A stretch of 64,000 bases of DNA from contig URGP01000008.1 of NCBI GenBank assembly GCA_900547395.1, positions 45,450 through 109,449 of the forward strand, written 5' to 3'. This stretch comes from an uncultured Opitutales bacterium (GTDB lineage Bacteria > Verrucomicrobiota > Verrucomicrobiia > Opitutales > Intestinicryptomonadaceae). A program made the position numbers and the translations under genes. Below the pieces are notes generated by a model that worked only from the letters and a program-made list of their open reading frames with translations, was not told where the DNA came from and did no database searches. Positions within the stretch are counted from its first letter, which is position 1. Each line of letters opens with the position of its first letter. Below, one piece after another: positions 28,678-37,289 of this stretch.

Positions 28678-29904
28678 ATGAAAATAAAAGCATTCAAAGG
28701 ATTAAGACCAAAAGACGGCTTGGCAAAAGACATCGCAAGCCTTCCGTACGACGTTGTAAATTTCAAGCAGGCGTGCAAGGAAGCCGAAGGCAAGCCGCTA
28801 AGCTTTATGCGCGTTGTCCGCAGCGAGCTTGAACTCGACCCGAATATCGACCCTTATACTCAGGCGGTTTACGACCATGCGAAGGAAAATTTTGAAAAAC
28901 TCGTAAAAAACGGGCATTTAATCAGGGAAGACGCCCCCTCGATGTACCTATACCGCCAGCAGATGGGAAATCATTCCCAAACAGGCATCGTCGCGACTTT
29001 CAGCGCGCAAGATTACGATGCAGATGTCATCAAAAAGCATGAAAAAACCCGCAAGGCGAAAGAGGACGACCGCTACAATTTGACCCGCACCCTGCGCGTC
29101 AACACGGGCCCCGTTTTCCTCACGGTAAAAGACGGCACAAAACTCGACGAAATCGTGGAAAACAAAAAAGACGAAGATGCCTTGTTTGACTTTGTCGCAG
29201 ACGACGGCATACGCCACAGCGTTTGGAAAATTTCAGACCCGAAGCTTTTGAATGAAATCGTTGAAGTTTTCGACAAAATCCCGTGCGCATACGTCGCCGA
29301 CGGACACCACAGAAGCGCGTCAAACGCGCGTTGCGCCCGCGACCTTGCAAAAGAGAACCCCAATCATTCGGGAGACGAAGACTACAACTGGTTCTTGTCG
29401 GTTTGCTTCCCCGCGGGACAGCTTAAAATTCTTCCATACAACCGCGTTGTGAAGGATTTGGCGGGCAGAACTTCCGAAGAATTTTTGGCGGAGCTTAAAA
29501 AGGTTTGCGAAGTTTCAAAAACATCTGAAAAAGAGCCGAAATCGCCCACAAACGTGAACATGTATTTGGGCGGCGAGTGGTATGCGCTTGCATTCGGTTC
29601 GACTGACGGGTTGGATGCTGTTGAGTCTTTGGACGTGTCGCTTCTCCAAAACAGGGTGCTTTCTCCGCTTCTTGGCATCGGAGACCCGCGTACAGACGAA
29701 AGAATTGACTTTGTAGGCGGCATAAAGGGAGTAAAGGAGCTTGAACGCCTTGTCGATAGCGGAGAATTCAAAGTGGCATTTTCCATGTATCCCACAACCG
29801 TCGAACAGCTCATGGCGATTGCCGATGCGGGGCAGATTATGCCTCCAAAATCCACTTGGTTTGAGCCGAAATTACGCTCGGGTCTGTTTGTTCACACATT
29901 CTAA
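28678..29904 (+). CDS. DUF1015 family protein
   Basis: 408 residues, the full family length. The start MKIKAFKGLRPKDGLAKDIA with SLPYDVV is typical of the family; DGHHRSASNAR at about residue 205 is its conserved His-containing motif, and KHEKTRKAKEDDR is another. The family is soluble and widespread. A free serine kinase role has been proposed for related ParB-like proteins, but I cannot confirm it here. It lies between the CorA-like and GH20-like genes, probably in one transcript (12- and 5-base gaps). Confidence 0.85.
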   Translation: MKIKAFKGLRPKDGLAKDIASLPYDVVNFKQACKEAEGKPLSFMRVVRSELELDPNIDPYTQAVYDHAKENFEKLVKNGHLIREDAPSMYLYRQQMGNHSQTGIVATFSAQDYDADVIKKHEKTRKAKEDDRYNLTRTLRVNTGPVFLTVKDGTKLDEIVENKKDEDALFDFVADDGIRHSVWKISDPKLLNEIVEVFDKIPCAYVADGHHRSASNARCARDLAKENPNHSGDEDYNWFLSVCFPAGQLKILPYNRVVKDLAGRTSEEFLAELKKVCEVSKTSEKEPKSPTNVNMYLGGEWYALAFGSTDGLDAVESLDVSLLQNRVLSPLLGIGDPRTDERIDFVGGIKGVKELERLVDSGEFKVAFSMYPTTVEQLMAIADAGQIMPPKSTWFEPKLRSGLFVHTF

Positions 29905-29909
29905 GAGCC

Positions 29910-31622
29910 ATGTTTTTCTTTCCAAAACCAAAATCGGTTGAAATCCGCGAGGGGGAATTTTTGCCCTTAAAGCAGGGCGATGTCATTCTCTCTCCCGCCG
30001 GAATTCCGCAGGGCGCAAAAGTAAAGCTTGATTTGACATATCCCGTACCCTGCAAAGAGGCGTACGAACTCGATGTTTCAAAAGACGGCATAACCATCAG
30101 AACTTCGGGTGAAGAGGGCGCGCGCATGGCATTCCAAACATTGCGCCAGGCGATAGCGCAAGGCACGAAAGATGGCGTGCAATGCCTAAAAATCGTTGAC
30201 GAGCCAACGCTTAAAATTCGCGGTTTCATGCTCGATATAAGCAGGTGCAAAGTCCCAACGATGCAGACTCTTGCCTACCTTGTGGATTTGCTTTCGCTTT
30301 TCAAGTTCAACAGGCTCGAGCTTTATACAGAGCATACTTTCGCTTTTCAAAACCACGAGCTTGTTTGGGGCGACAGCACTCCGATGACCCCCCAGCAATA
30401 TAAAATTTTAGACGCTCTTTGTGCCCGCGCGAACATCGAGCTTGTCCCGAATTTAAACAGCTTAGGGCATATGGACAGATGGCTGCGCTATCCCGAATAC
30501 CAACATCTTGCCGAATGCGAGGCTCCGTTTATCGACCCTATGGGCAACGAACGCCCGTATCCCACAACCCTTTATCCGTCAAAAGAATCTCTCGATTTCA
30601 TCGGCTCTCTTTACGACGACTTTTTGCCGAACTTCACATCCAAAAACTTCAATGCGGGGTGCGACGAGCCGTGGGAATTTGGAACGGGAAGATCGAAAGA
30701 AGAATGCGATAAAATCGGCAAATACAAGGTTTACGCAAACTATGTGAAAGAACTTTCAAAACTTGCCAAAAACCACGGCAAGAGAATTCACATTTGGGCG
30801 GACGTAATATTGGAAGAACCTGAATTTGCAAAAGAGCTTCCAGAAGACTTGGTTGCGCTTCTCTGGGGATATTATCCCGACAGCCCCATAGACGAAGAGG
30901 CTAAAATTCTGCACGATCAAAAACGCGACTTCATCGTGGTTGGCGGAACAAATACTTGGAACAGTTTTGCAATACGCCTTGATACAGCCTATCAAAACGT
31001 AAAAGACGTTTGCTCTTCCGCGAAAAAATGGGGGGCAATGGGCGCAATGCTCACAAACTGGGGCGACAACGGCAACCATCAGGCTTGGTGCGCAATGTGG
31101 CTTGCGATTTTGGCGTTCGCCCAATCTGCATGGGGCGATGATTTTGAAGAATCCGATGTCTGCAAGGCGGCGGATATGTTTGTATTCCAAGACCCGACGG
31201 GAAACATGTCAAAAGCCATTACAGAACTTGGCAGGTGCGACCCCGCAAAGAAATTGCATTCGCTTCATAACAAACTCTTCTTCGCAAATTCAAATAAACT
31301 AAAAGAATTGAAAGAGCAGGGTGCGGCAGAACATTTTAAATCTATGTTTGAAGGCGCAAACAAGGCGATAGAATTTCTCTCAAAGGCGGAGCCTCACAGC
31401 CCCGATGCCGAAGTTTGCAAGGGTGAAATCGCGCTTGCCGCAGACCTTATAAAATGGACGGTTGCAAGGGCAAGCGACGATGAGAAAATCCAAAGTCTTA
31501 ACTTGCGCAAAACCCTCAAAGTTATGCGCTCCCAATACGAGCAAATTTGGCTTGCGCGCGCAAGAATCGGCGGTCTTTTTGAAAGCTCAATGAGGGCGTT
31601 TGCAAACCGCACGGAAGAATAA
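29910..31622 (+). CDS. GH20-like beta-N-acetylhexosaminidase, cytoplasmic
   Basis: 570 residues with no signal peptide, unlike most GH20 enzymes. A small N-terminal alpha/beta domain (about 1-90, with EEGARMAFQTLRQAIAQG) leads into a TIM barrel beginning RGFMLDISRCKVPTMQTL. The catalytic Asp-Glu pair is in NAGCDEPWE (Asp252, Glu253), where canonical GH20 has GGDE. Later motifs HIWADVILEEPE and LWGYYPDSP also fit. It would act on imported aminosugar oligomers. It starts 5 bases after the DUF1015 stop. Confidence 0.82.
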   Translation: MFFFPKPKSVEIREGEFLPLKQGDVILSPAGIPQGAKVKLDLTYPVPCKEAYELDVSKDGITIRTSGEEGARMAFQTLRQAIAQGTKDGVQCLKIVDEPTLKIRGFMLDISRCKVPTMQTLAYLVDLLSLFKFNRLELYTEHTFAFQNHELVWGDSTPMTPQQYKILDALCARANIELVPNLNSLGHMDRWLRYPEYQHLAECEAPFIDPMGNERPYPTTLYPSKESLDFIGSLYDDFLPNFTSKNFNAGCDEPWEFGTGRSKEECDKIGKYKVYANYVKELSKLAKNHGKRIHIWADVILEEPEFAKELPEDLVALLWGYYPDSPIDEEAKILHDQKRDFIVVGGTNTWNSFAIRLDTAYQNVKDVCSSAKKWGAMGAMLTNWGDNGNHQAWCAMWLAILAFAQSAWGDDFEESDVCKAADMFVFQDPTGNMSKAITELGRCDPAKKLHSLHNKLFFANSNKLKELKEQGAAEHFKSMFEGANKAIEFLSKAEPHSPDAEVCKGEIALAADLIKWTVARASDDEKIQSLNLRKTLKVMRSQYEQIWLARARIGGLFESSMRAFANRTEE

Positions 31623-31640
31623 GGGTTCGCTAAAAAAATC

Positions 31641-31679
31641 AAAAAACTTCGGACTTTGCAAATATCCGAAGTTTTTTTG
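31641..31679. terminator. Bidirectional terminator between GH20-like and DoxX genes
   Basis: Perfect 13-bp arms AAAAAACTTCGGA (31641-31653) and TCCGAAGTTTTTT (31665-31677). Flanking A and T runs let it work for both convergent genes. Confidence 0.9.
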
Positions 31680-31744
31680 CGCGCATATTTTGTAGAAAAT
31701 TCCAAATATGGAAATGGCAGGCAAGTTTGCTTTTTTATAAATAA

Positions 31745-32383
31745 CTACTTTTTTCTAATAATGCCGGCCATCGGGCAATATCCGTAAATTGCGCTCGCGA
31801 AAAGCGCAAAAACCAAAGCCAATATCAGAAAACTAAAAATTCCCGAAAATGCGTTTGAAAAGACAATCCAAGATAGAACAAAACAAACGGCAATCCTAAC
31901 GGAACGCGAAAAAATGTTCATGTTTGAAGGCGCGGGAATTTCAGTTTTTACATTCCTAAAAATTAAATTGTCGAGCGAAAACTTTCCGCCGCCCGAAACC
32001 ATTAAGAACGCATACATGCCCAAAAACAATATCGGCAGGGCTTTCACGAAAAACGGATCGAAAAAATGGAATTTTGTGGCGACCGCCATATTTATAAAAA
32101 GCACAAACGCGGCAAATCTTGTCTGTAAGCCCAAAATCAACATTGCGGCACATCCAATCTGTGCAAAAATCGTAAGCCAAAGCGAAGGCAACATGCCAAT
32201 GCCAATCGGGTCATTGAAAAAATTTACGGAAAGCTCGCCATAGTTTTGAATTTTCGACCAGCCGTAAGGCAACATCATAATTCCCGCAAAAATTCTAAAA
32301 ATTGAAACCGCCGCCGATTGAGCGTCCGAACTTGCGGGAGTGTTCTTGAAGAAACAAATTAAAAATTCGCTTAACTTTTTCAT
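31745..32383 (-). CDS. DoxX-like membrane protein with C-terminal DUF2892-like domain
   Basis: 212 residues, six to seven hydrophobic helices. The first 140 residues match DoxX (FRIFAGIMMLPYGWSKI, AAMLILGLQTRFAAF, FLMVSGGGKFSLDN). After a short linker, a second pair of helices ends in YGYCPMAGIIRK, like the C-terminus of DUF2892 proteins, whose Cys is conserved. Such a fusion might tie a DoxX quinone/thiosulfate-type or redox membrane role to a rhodanese-associated domain; function is not known. The gene has its own terminator. Confidence 0.72.
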   Translation of the reverse strand: MKKLSEFLICFFKNTPASSDAQSAAVSIFRIFAGIMMLPYGWSKIQNYGELSVNFFNDPIGIGMLPSLWLTIFAQIGCAAMLILGLQTRFAAFVLFINMAVATKFHFFDPFFVKALPILFLGMYAFLMVSGGGKFSLDNLIFRNVKTEIPAPSNMNIFSRSVRIAVCFVLSWIVFSNAFSGIFSFLILALVFALFASAIYGYCPMAGIIRKK

Positions 32384-33049
32384 ATTCTAAAATTCTTGCA
32401 ATAAATACTGTTAAATTACAATTCTTAAATTTAAAATTCCCAAGATAAATCAAAGATTAGGGCACGCAAAATAAATGCCTTTAAACAACATTGCTTACAA
32501 ACAAACATATTGAAGCCAAATATTTAACAATCTAAACTTGTCGCACAATATATATTATGTCTAACGATGGTTTTCTTGAAAAGAGTAAAAAAACGTTTAC
32601 TCAGTCAGATTTCTTTATGCTTTTTGTCGACATTGCCTTTTTACATTTTTTCATCTTATTTCTCTTATCAAGGATTTCTATTTGCTTTAAATAGTGAAAA
32701 TTGTTAGTTCTAATCTCTAAACTTCTGTTTTTGAACAGAAATTTAGCATTTTTAAGCATCTGTAATTGTGTGTGATGTATATGTGCAGGAAAAGATAAAC
32801 GTATATTATGAGATAAAATAATTAAAATGAAAATAATAATCTAAAAGAATATACTTAAAATAACAAATATTTTTTTCTTTGTTATTTTATGATTGACATT
32901 TTTTTATTTTTTTTAATGCTGATAAATCATGAAAAAAACAATGATATATAATATCTTTATTGTTATTTCTGCTATCTTTTGTTGTTCTCTTGCGCAGAAC
33001 GCCGGATGGGAACGCCATGACGTTTGAATCATGCAAATAGAAATATTTT
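32384..33049. other. A+T-rich gene-poor stretch at the left border of the accessory island
   Basis: No gene longer than 45 codons is convincing here. It holds the divergent upstream regions of doxX and of the Rhs-like gene. A 45-codon plus-strand reading (32557-32694) has no ribosome-binding site and was not called; a 32-codon signal-peptide ORF at 32929-33027 is annotated separately. Base composition drops visibly in GC compared with the flanks. Confidence 0.6.
32929..33027 (+). CDS. Possible 32-residue secreted peptide or gene remnant
   Basis: ATG at 32929 opens a 32-codon frame consisting of a good signal peptide (MKKTMIYNIFIVISAI, then CCSLAQ) and only ten or so further residues (NAGWERHDV). 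It stops 22 bases before the Rhs-like gene. Either it is a minimal secreted peptide, or the first exon-like remnant of a gene cut by a deletion. No ribosome-binding site of good quality is seen. Confidence 0.3.
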   Translation: MKKTMIYNIFIVISAIFCCSLAQNAGWERHDV

Positions 33050-34576
33050 ATGCTTAAGTTTTTTATATTTATTTGGAGCGCTTTCTTATTTTTACGAGAA
33101 AGCACACCCTATTTGCATGCTCAGCTAAATAGATCTATAAGGCAAATCCCAATTGGAAATTCCGACTTTCAAGGCTATGCGCGCATAGATCGCATGTTTT
33201 ATGAAATGCCGCTTGGCAATGGTAATGTGGCGGACTTTTTCTTTAAATTCTCTTCGGATCCCGAAATGGAACCGCGTTATATGGGGCGATATTGGACAAT
33301 AGCCTTTTTTGATTCCCGTTTATTCCAAGAATCAGAATTCCGATATATTTGGAAGAGTCCCAATCATGGAACATACATCTTTAATAAAATTCCCAAAAGC
33401 GATCGCGGTTTTTTGAAAACATATCTATTAAATACAACGGGAAAATGGAAATTAAACGTTGGTAAGGATGAAATTTTAATAACAAACTCGGACGATCCGA
33501 AAAAGTTGTTTAAATTCAAGAATGGGAAATTGGTATTTTTTTGCAATGGCGGAAATTCCGATGCTTTTAGGATAAATTACTTGGATGGATATCCGCAATC
33601 CGTATATAATTTTACAAGGCATGTCGAGATAATGAAGTTTATTTATAACCCCGGTATGCTTCTTTCTGAAATACGGCTGCCATTGGACGGGAAGTCGATC
33701 TTTTTAACTTATACGGACACACCTTTTAAATCTATCTCATCTGTGGTATACGCAGATGGACATAAAGAAACTTATAAGTATTCTTGCAAACACGATAAAA
33801 TTTTAGGTTACCCTGTCAGAAACGAACATCCGGCAAAAACTGAGCGCTCAACAAATAAGATGACTATATTTGCGAACGGCGATAATGTTGGTTTTTTGGA
33901 GTGGAATGCGACAACCGGCATAATTATATCAGACAGCGGTGGCAGGTATGAAGTATCAAACCCCAAGGCAGATAAATACAATCTTGAATATGCCAATTTA
34001 AAACAAGAAAAAAAGCCTGCAAAAAGAACGCAGGTTTCAAAAATAACTTACAAAAAGCCGGAGTATATCTATCCCGAGATATGGGAGTATAATTCCATTA
34101 CCGCAATTAAAACCATTCAAAACCCGAATACCGGAGAGCAAACCAGAACATTTTATATTGCGGCTCCCGGCAATGTTTCCATGAAAATTAGAAAAATAGA
34201 AAAGAAATCCCAGAATGACAAGGATTGGAAAATTCAACTCCTAAGAGTTTACAATGAAAATGGTAATATTTTAAGAGAAATTGACGGCGATGAGAATTTA
34301 ACAACATTTATTTATGATAAAAACGGAAAGCATTGGAAAACCCTAATGAACGGCTTATTAACCTTTATGGCATATAATGATGACAAAAACGACCCTTTAA
34401 GATTTACGAAAAAGAATTTCGACGGCAGCGTTTTTAAGATTGTAAAAAACAATAAGGGAGATTTAGAAATACAAGAAACGCAAGCTGGTAATAAGAAAAC
34501 GATAGCCGTATATAGCGGCAACGATAATACATTTAATATAAAAGGTTTTAAGTTTGAATTAGAAAAAGAAAGGTAA
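33050..34576 (+). CDS. Exported Rhs/YD-repeat-like protein
   Basis: 508 residues with a signal peptide (MLKFFIFIWSAFLFLRES, ending LHA). The first third (PLGNGNVADFFFKFSSDPE, RYWTIAFFDSRLF) resembles the region that precedes the repeats in large Rhs proteins. Further on the chain has the alternating beta pattern of Rhs shells, including YD-type units (YNENGNILREIDGDENLTTF, then IYDKNGKHW). It is far shorter than typical Rhs toxins and ends without the hyperconserved core or a variable toxin tip. It starts an operon with two further exported proteins (1-base gap to the next). Function unknown. Confidence 0.6.
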   Translation: MLKFFIFIWSAFLFLRESTPYLHAQLNRSIRQIPIGNSDFQGYARIDRMFYEMPLGNGNVADFFFKFSSDPEMEPRYMGRYWTIAFFDSRLFQESEFRYIWKSPNHGTYIFNKIPKSDRGFLKTYLLNTTGKWKLNVGKDEILITNSDDPKKLFKFKNGKLVFFCNGGNSDAFRINYLDGYPQSVYNFTRHVEIMKFIYNPGMLLSEIRLPLDGKSIFLTYTDTPFKSISSVVYADGHKETYKYSCKHDKILGYPVRNEHPAKTERSTNKMTIFANGDNVGFLEWNATTGIIISDSGGRYEVSNPKADKYNLEYANLKQEKKPAKRTQVSKITYKKPEYIYPEIWEYNSITAIKTIQNPNTGEQTRTFYIAAPGNVSMKIRKIEKKSQNDKDWKIQLLRVYNENGNILREIDGDENLTTFIYDKNGKHWKTLMNGLLTFMAYNDDKNDPLRFTKKNFDGSVFKIVKNNKGDLEIQETQAGNKKTIAVYSGNDNTFNIKGFKFELEKER

Positions 34577-34577
34577 A

Positions 34578-35000
34578 ATGAAAGATCTAATTATTGCATG
34601 TTTATTAATAATGCCATATGCAATGGTAAATGCAGCCTATACGGAATTGTCTTTTATGGAGCAAAATGACATAATCGGAGGTAGTTCTTCTTCGAATTAT
34701 TATGATAGTTGCGGCAATGCCAAGTATGGAGGCGGGTCGGCGTCTTGTCCGAACCATAAGCTTCCATCTCCATGCACGGATGGAATCCATGAAGTTTGCA
34801 ATGATGAAAACAGCGCGTTTTGGTGCGGATCTCCAAACGAATGCGATACTTGCAAGAAAAATAAAAAATTTAAATGCAATTCCTATCGCGGAGAATGGTA
34901 TTCTTTTTTGGGAGCTTGTTACAGATCGGGAACGCATTCGGCAACAGGTGCAAATTGCCAGGCAAACGACGGAAAATATCATGATTACACTTGCAAATGA
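34578..35000 (+). CDS. Cysteine-rich exported peptide with double-glycine leader-like motif
   Basis: 140 residues. A signal peptide (1 to about 19, ending MVNA) is followed at 24-35 by LSFMEQNDIIGG, which fits LSxxExxxIxGG, the consensus of bacteriocin-type double-glycine leaders. After the GG come about 105 residues with 11 cysteines, including CDTCKK, and many Ser, Gly and Asn. Known double-glycine leaders lack a signal peptide, so this hybrid arrangement is unusual; it recalls exported cysteine-rich families such as NVEALA of Bacteroides only in general form. No C39 peptidase or modification enzyme is in the window. It overlaps the next gene by ATGA. Confidence 0.55.
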   Translation: MKDLIIACLLIMPYAMVNAAYTELSFMEQNDIIGGSSSSNYYDSCGNAKYGGGSASCPNHKLPSPCTDGIHEVCNDENSAFWCGSPNECDTCKKNKKFKCNSYRGEWYSFLGACYRSGTHSATGANCQANDGKYHDYTCK

Positions 35001-35973
35001 AAATAATAGCATATTCAATTTTATTATTATTTACATCTGTTTCGTATGCATTTGAATCGTTTTTTCCCGTATTTAATTCTCGATACGGGTATGATTCCAT
35101 TCCATTTGGGATTGAATACAGAAGGGACATAAGCCCTTCCCTTCCTAAAGACACAGATCCCGCAACCGCCATACTCTATACGCCCAACACCAAATGCAAA
35201 TTGTTTGCGGACGGCAAAGGCAATTTTTTGTATTTCATAAACAGGGAATATCCATCGGGGTAGACAATGTCCCTTTTTCGAAATATGTTTATTCATTTTC
35301 TAAAAACGATGCAATAAAATATACGCCTGCCAGAAAGCTTATAGAAATCTTGGATAGCGATTTTGATAAAAACCGAGATCCGTTCATTCTTAATTACATA
35401 ACGGGCTTTTCATCCCCCGGAATCGGTAGCAATTTTGTTGATATAAATAATATAATTTCATCGGATAAGAACAACATATCCATAAAAAACAATGAAAACA
35501 ACGCTGTAATTTCCCTGCGCGTTTACGATGGCAAGGCACCCGGCAATGCAGACAGATATTATCTTTATACATTAGAAATCGGAAAAATTTCAGGAAAATT
35601 TTATCCGCTAAAATCTTGCACAAAACTTCTGATTGCAAGCGAAGACAATAAAGAGACAATATTCCCCGCAATGTCGGAAATTACTTATGAAGATTATATA
35701 AAACTTGGCAATCAAAACATTTATATGCCGCAAAAAATAATTGTGAGCAGATATAAAATTACCGCCACACCAAACGATAAAGAGTTTAAGCGCGAATTAT
35801 TCGAGCGTGAAACAATAAAAATAACAAAAGTTTTTTCAGATTCTAAATCGATAGAAGAAAATATGAAATTAGCAATTCCGGAATCGGTAATGCTGTTTAA
35901 TAAAAAAGACGGCAATGCATATAGTTTCCCCGGAATTATTAAAATGCTAAAAGAAAGTATGGATGCAAAATGA
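34997..35973 (+). pseudogene. Exported protein of unknown family, broken by one-base frameshift
   Basis: Starts at ATG 34997, overlapping the preceding stop (ATGA), with a signal peptide (MKIIAYSILLLFTSVSYA). The first frame stops at TAG 35261-35263 just after a G run (35257-35260). The +2-shifted frame continues without a stop to 35973 with compatible composition. Adding one G to the run gives a 325-residue protein reading PSGVDNVPFSK across the joint. Thus it is a recent pseudogene, a sequencing error in a homopolymer, or programmed slippage. The protein has no recognisable domain; it has a beta-rich character and no membrane segment after the signal. Confidence 0.65.
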
Positions 35974-36041
35974 AGACTTTTTTATTTTCACCTGTTTTGG
36001 CTTGCGCAAATTGCTGATAAAGGCTGAATCTATAATCTGTT

Positions 36042-36566
36042 ATGAATAAAATTGAGGTAAAAAGTAGTTCTGCCAAAATTTATCCGCAATTTAAAAGCTT
36101 GTATGAAGAAAGCTTTCCCCTTGCCGAACAGCGGACTGAATTTCAGCAAAAAATGGCATTTCAAAGCGAAAGATACCGCTTGATTTGCCATGAAGAAAAC
36201 AATGTGTTAGTAGGTTTTATTTCGTATTGGAATTTCGACAATTTTATATACATAGAACATTTTGCCGTAAATAAAGATTTGCGCGGACGCGGATATGGTT
36301 TTAAGATTATGGAAGAATTCAAGTCTGCAACCGATAAAATACTCATTCTTGAAATAGATAAAATTACTGATGCGCAATCGGCCGCAAGATTGCGTTTTTA
36401 TAAAAAATGCGGTTTCTTTGAAAATTCCCATAAACATTCACATCCGGGATATGGGTATGGGCTTGGAGAATGCCCCATGCTCATTTTAAGCACTCAGCGG
36501 CAGATAACCTCTGAAGAGTATGCTAAATTTTATTCCGATTTGAAAAATTTGGCAATGCGACATTAG
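36042..36566 (+). CDS. GNAT family N-acetyltransferase
   Basis: 174 residues. The central acetyl-CoA-binding motif is present (IEHFAVNKDLRGRGYGFKIM, with RGRGYG), followed by LRFYKKCGFFEN, the usual end of the fold. It acetylates an unknown amine substrate. It is A+T-rich like the preceding island and lies 68 bases after it on the same strand, so it may be co-transferred, but is not clearly part of that operon. Confidence 0.85.
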   Translation: MNKIEVKSSSAKIYPQFKSLYEESFPLAEQRTEFQQKMAFQSERYRLICHEENNVLVGFISYWNFDNFIYIEHFAVNKDLRGRGYGFKIMEEFKSATDKILILEIDKITDAQSAARLRFYKKCGFFENSHKHSHPGYGYGLGECPMLILSTQRQITSEEYAKFYSDLKNLAMRH

Positions 36567-36683
36567 CAAAATGATTTTCGCGTTCCCCAAAGCGTAAAAT
36601 TTTCCATAAGGGATTTTTATGCGCTTTATATGGCGGAATTTTATTATTGCATTGTTAATGGGCGTTATTTAAAAAGGTTTTTT

Positions 36684-37289
36684 ATGCCCATTAAAATTAA
36701 AGGATTTAAAATTTTTGAAGGAGCGTCGCCAGATGTTTCGTTTTTGCCGATGCTTGCAAGGCGCAAGCTTGACCTAACGGGCAAAATCGTTTTTCATTTG
36801 GCGAATGCCCTTGCGGGCGGCAAAAGCGGCTACAAGTCTGTTTTTGCGTCGAGATACGGCTGTTTGAACGACTGCATTAAGCTTTTCGACTCCTTAAACT
36901 CGGGTATGGGCGTGTCTCCGAACGGATTTTCTTCCTCGGTGCACAATTTCCCGATGGGTATGTTTTCGATTGTTGAAAAAAACAAGTCTCCCTACACTGC
37001 CATTGCCGCGGGCGAAAATTCTCTTGAAGCGGGGTTGCTCGAAGCTTTTTTGGAAACGAGCGAAGTTTTGTTTGTATATGCGCAGGAGCCGCTGCTTGAT
37101 GTGATTGACGGCGAAAGTGCGCCGCCTTGCGGGCTGGCGTTTTATTGTGAAAATTGCGAAAGCGGCGAAATTTGCGTCGAATTTGGCAATTTTTCGGTAG
37201 AGCCGATGAGTTTTGAAAAATTAAAATGCTTTTTTGAAAAAGGCGGAGAAGTTTGCGGAAAATTTCTAAAACTACAATCGGCAAAATGA
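36684..37289 (+). CDS. Beta-ketoacyl synthase chain-length factor, ApeC-like
   Basis: 201 residues from ATG 36684, preceded by AAAAGG; a 36630 start adds 18 residues with no support. The sequence (LNDCIKLFDSLNSGMGVSPN, SSSVHNFPMGMFSIVEKN, YTAIAAGENSLEAGLLEAF) matches the small ketoacyl-synthase N-terminal-type domain called chain length factor in aryl polyene clusters. It lacks the active-site Cys. In the enterobacterial system ApeC pairs with KS ApeO, the likely partner here being the gene at 47788-48969. First gene of the plus-strand arm. Confidence 0.78.
   Translation: MPIKIKGFKIFEGASPDVSFLPMLARRKLDLTGKIVFHLANALAGGKSGYKSVFASRYGCLNDCIKLFDSLNSGMGVSPNGFSSSVHNFPMGMFSIVEKNKSPYTAIAAGENSLEAGLLEAFLETSEVLFVYAQEPLLDVIDGESAPPCGLAFYCENCESGEICVEFGNFSVEPMSFEKLKCFFEKGGEVCGKFLKLQSAK

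Noticed and set aside
32557-32694. 45-codon plus-strand ORF (MSNDGFLEKSKKTF)
   Set aside because: No ribosome-binding site, no motif, and located in an A+T-rich gene-free stretch; kept out of the gene list.
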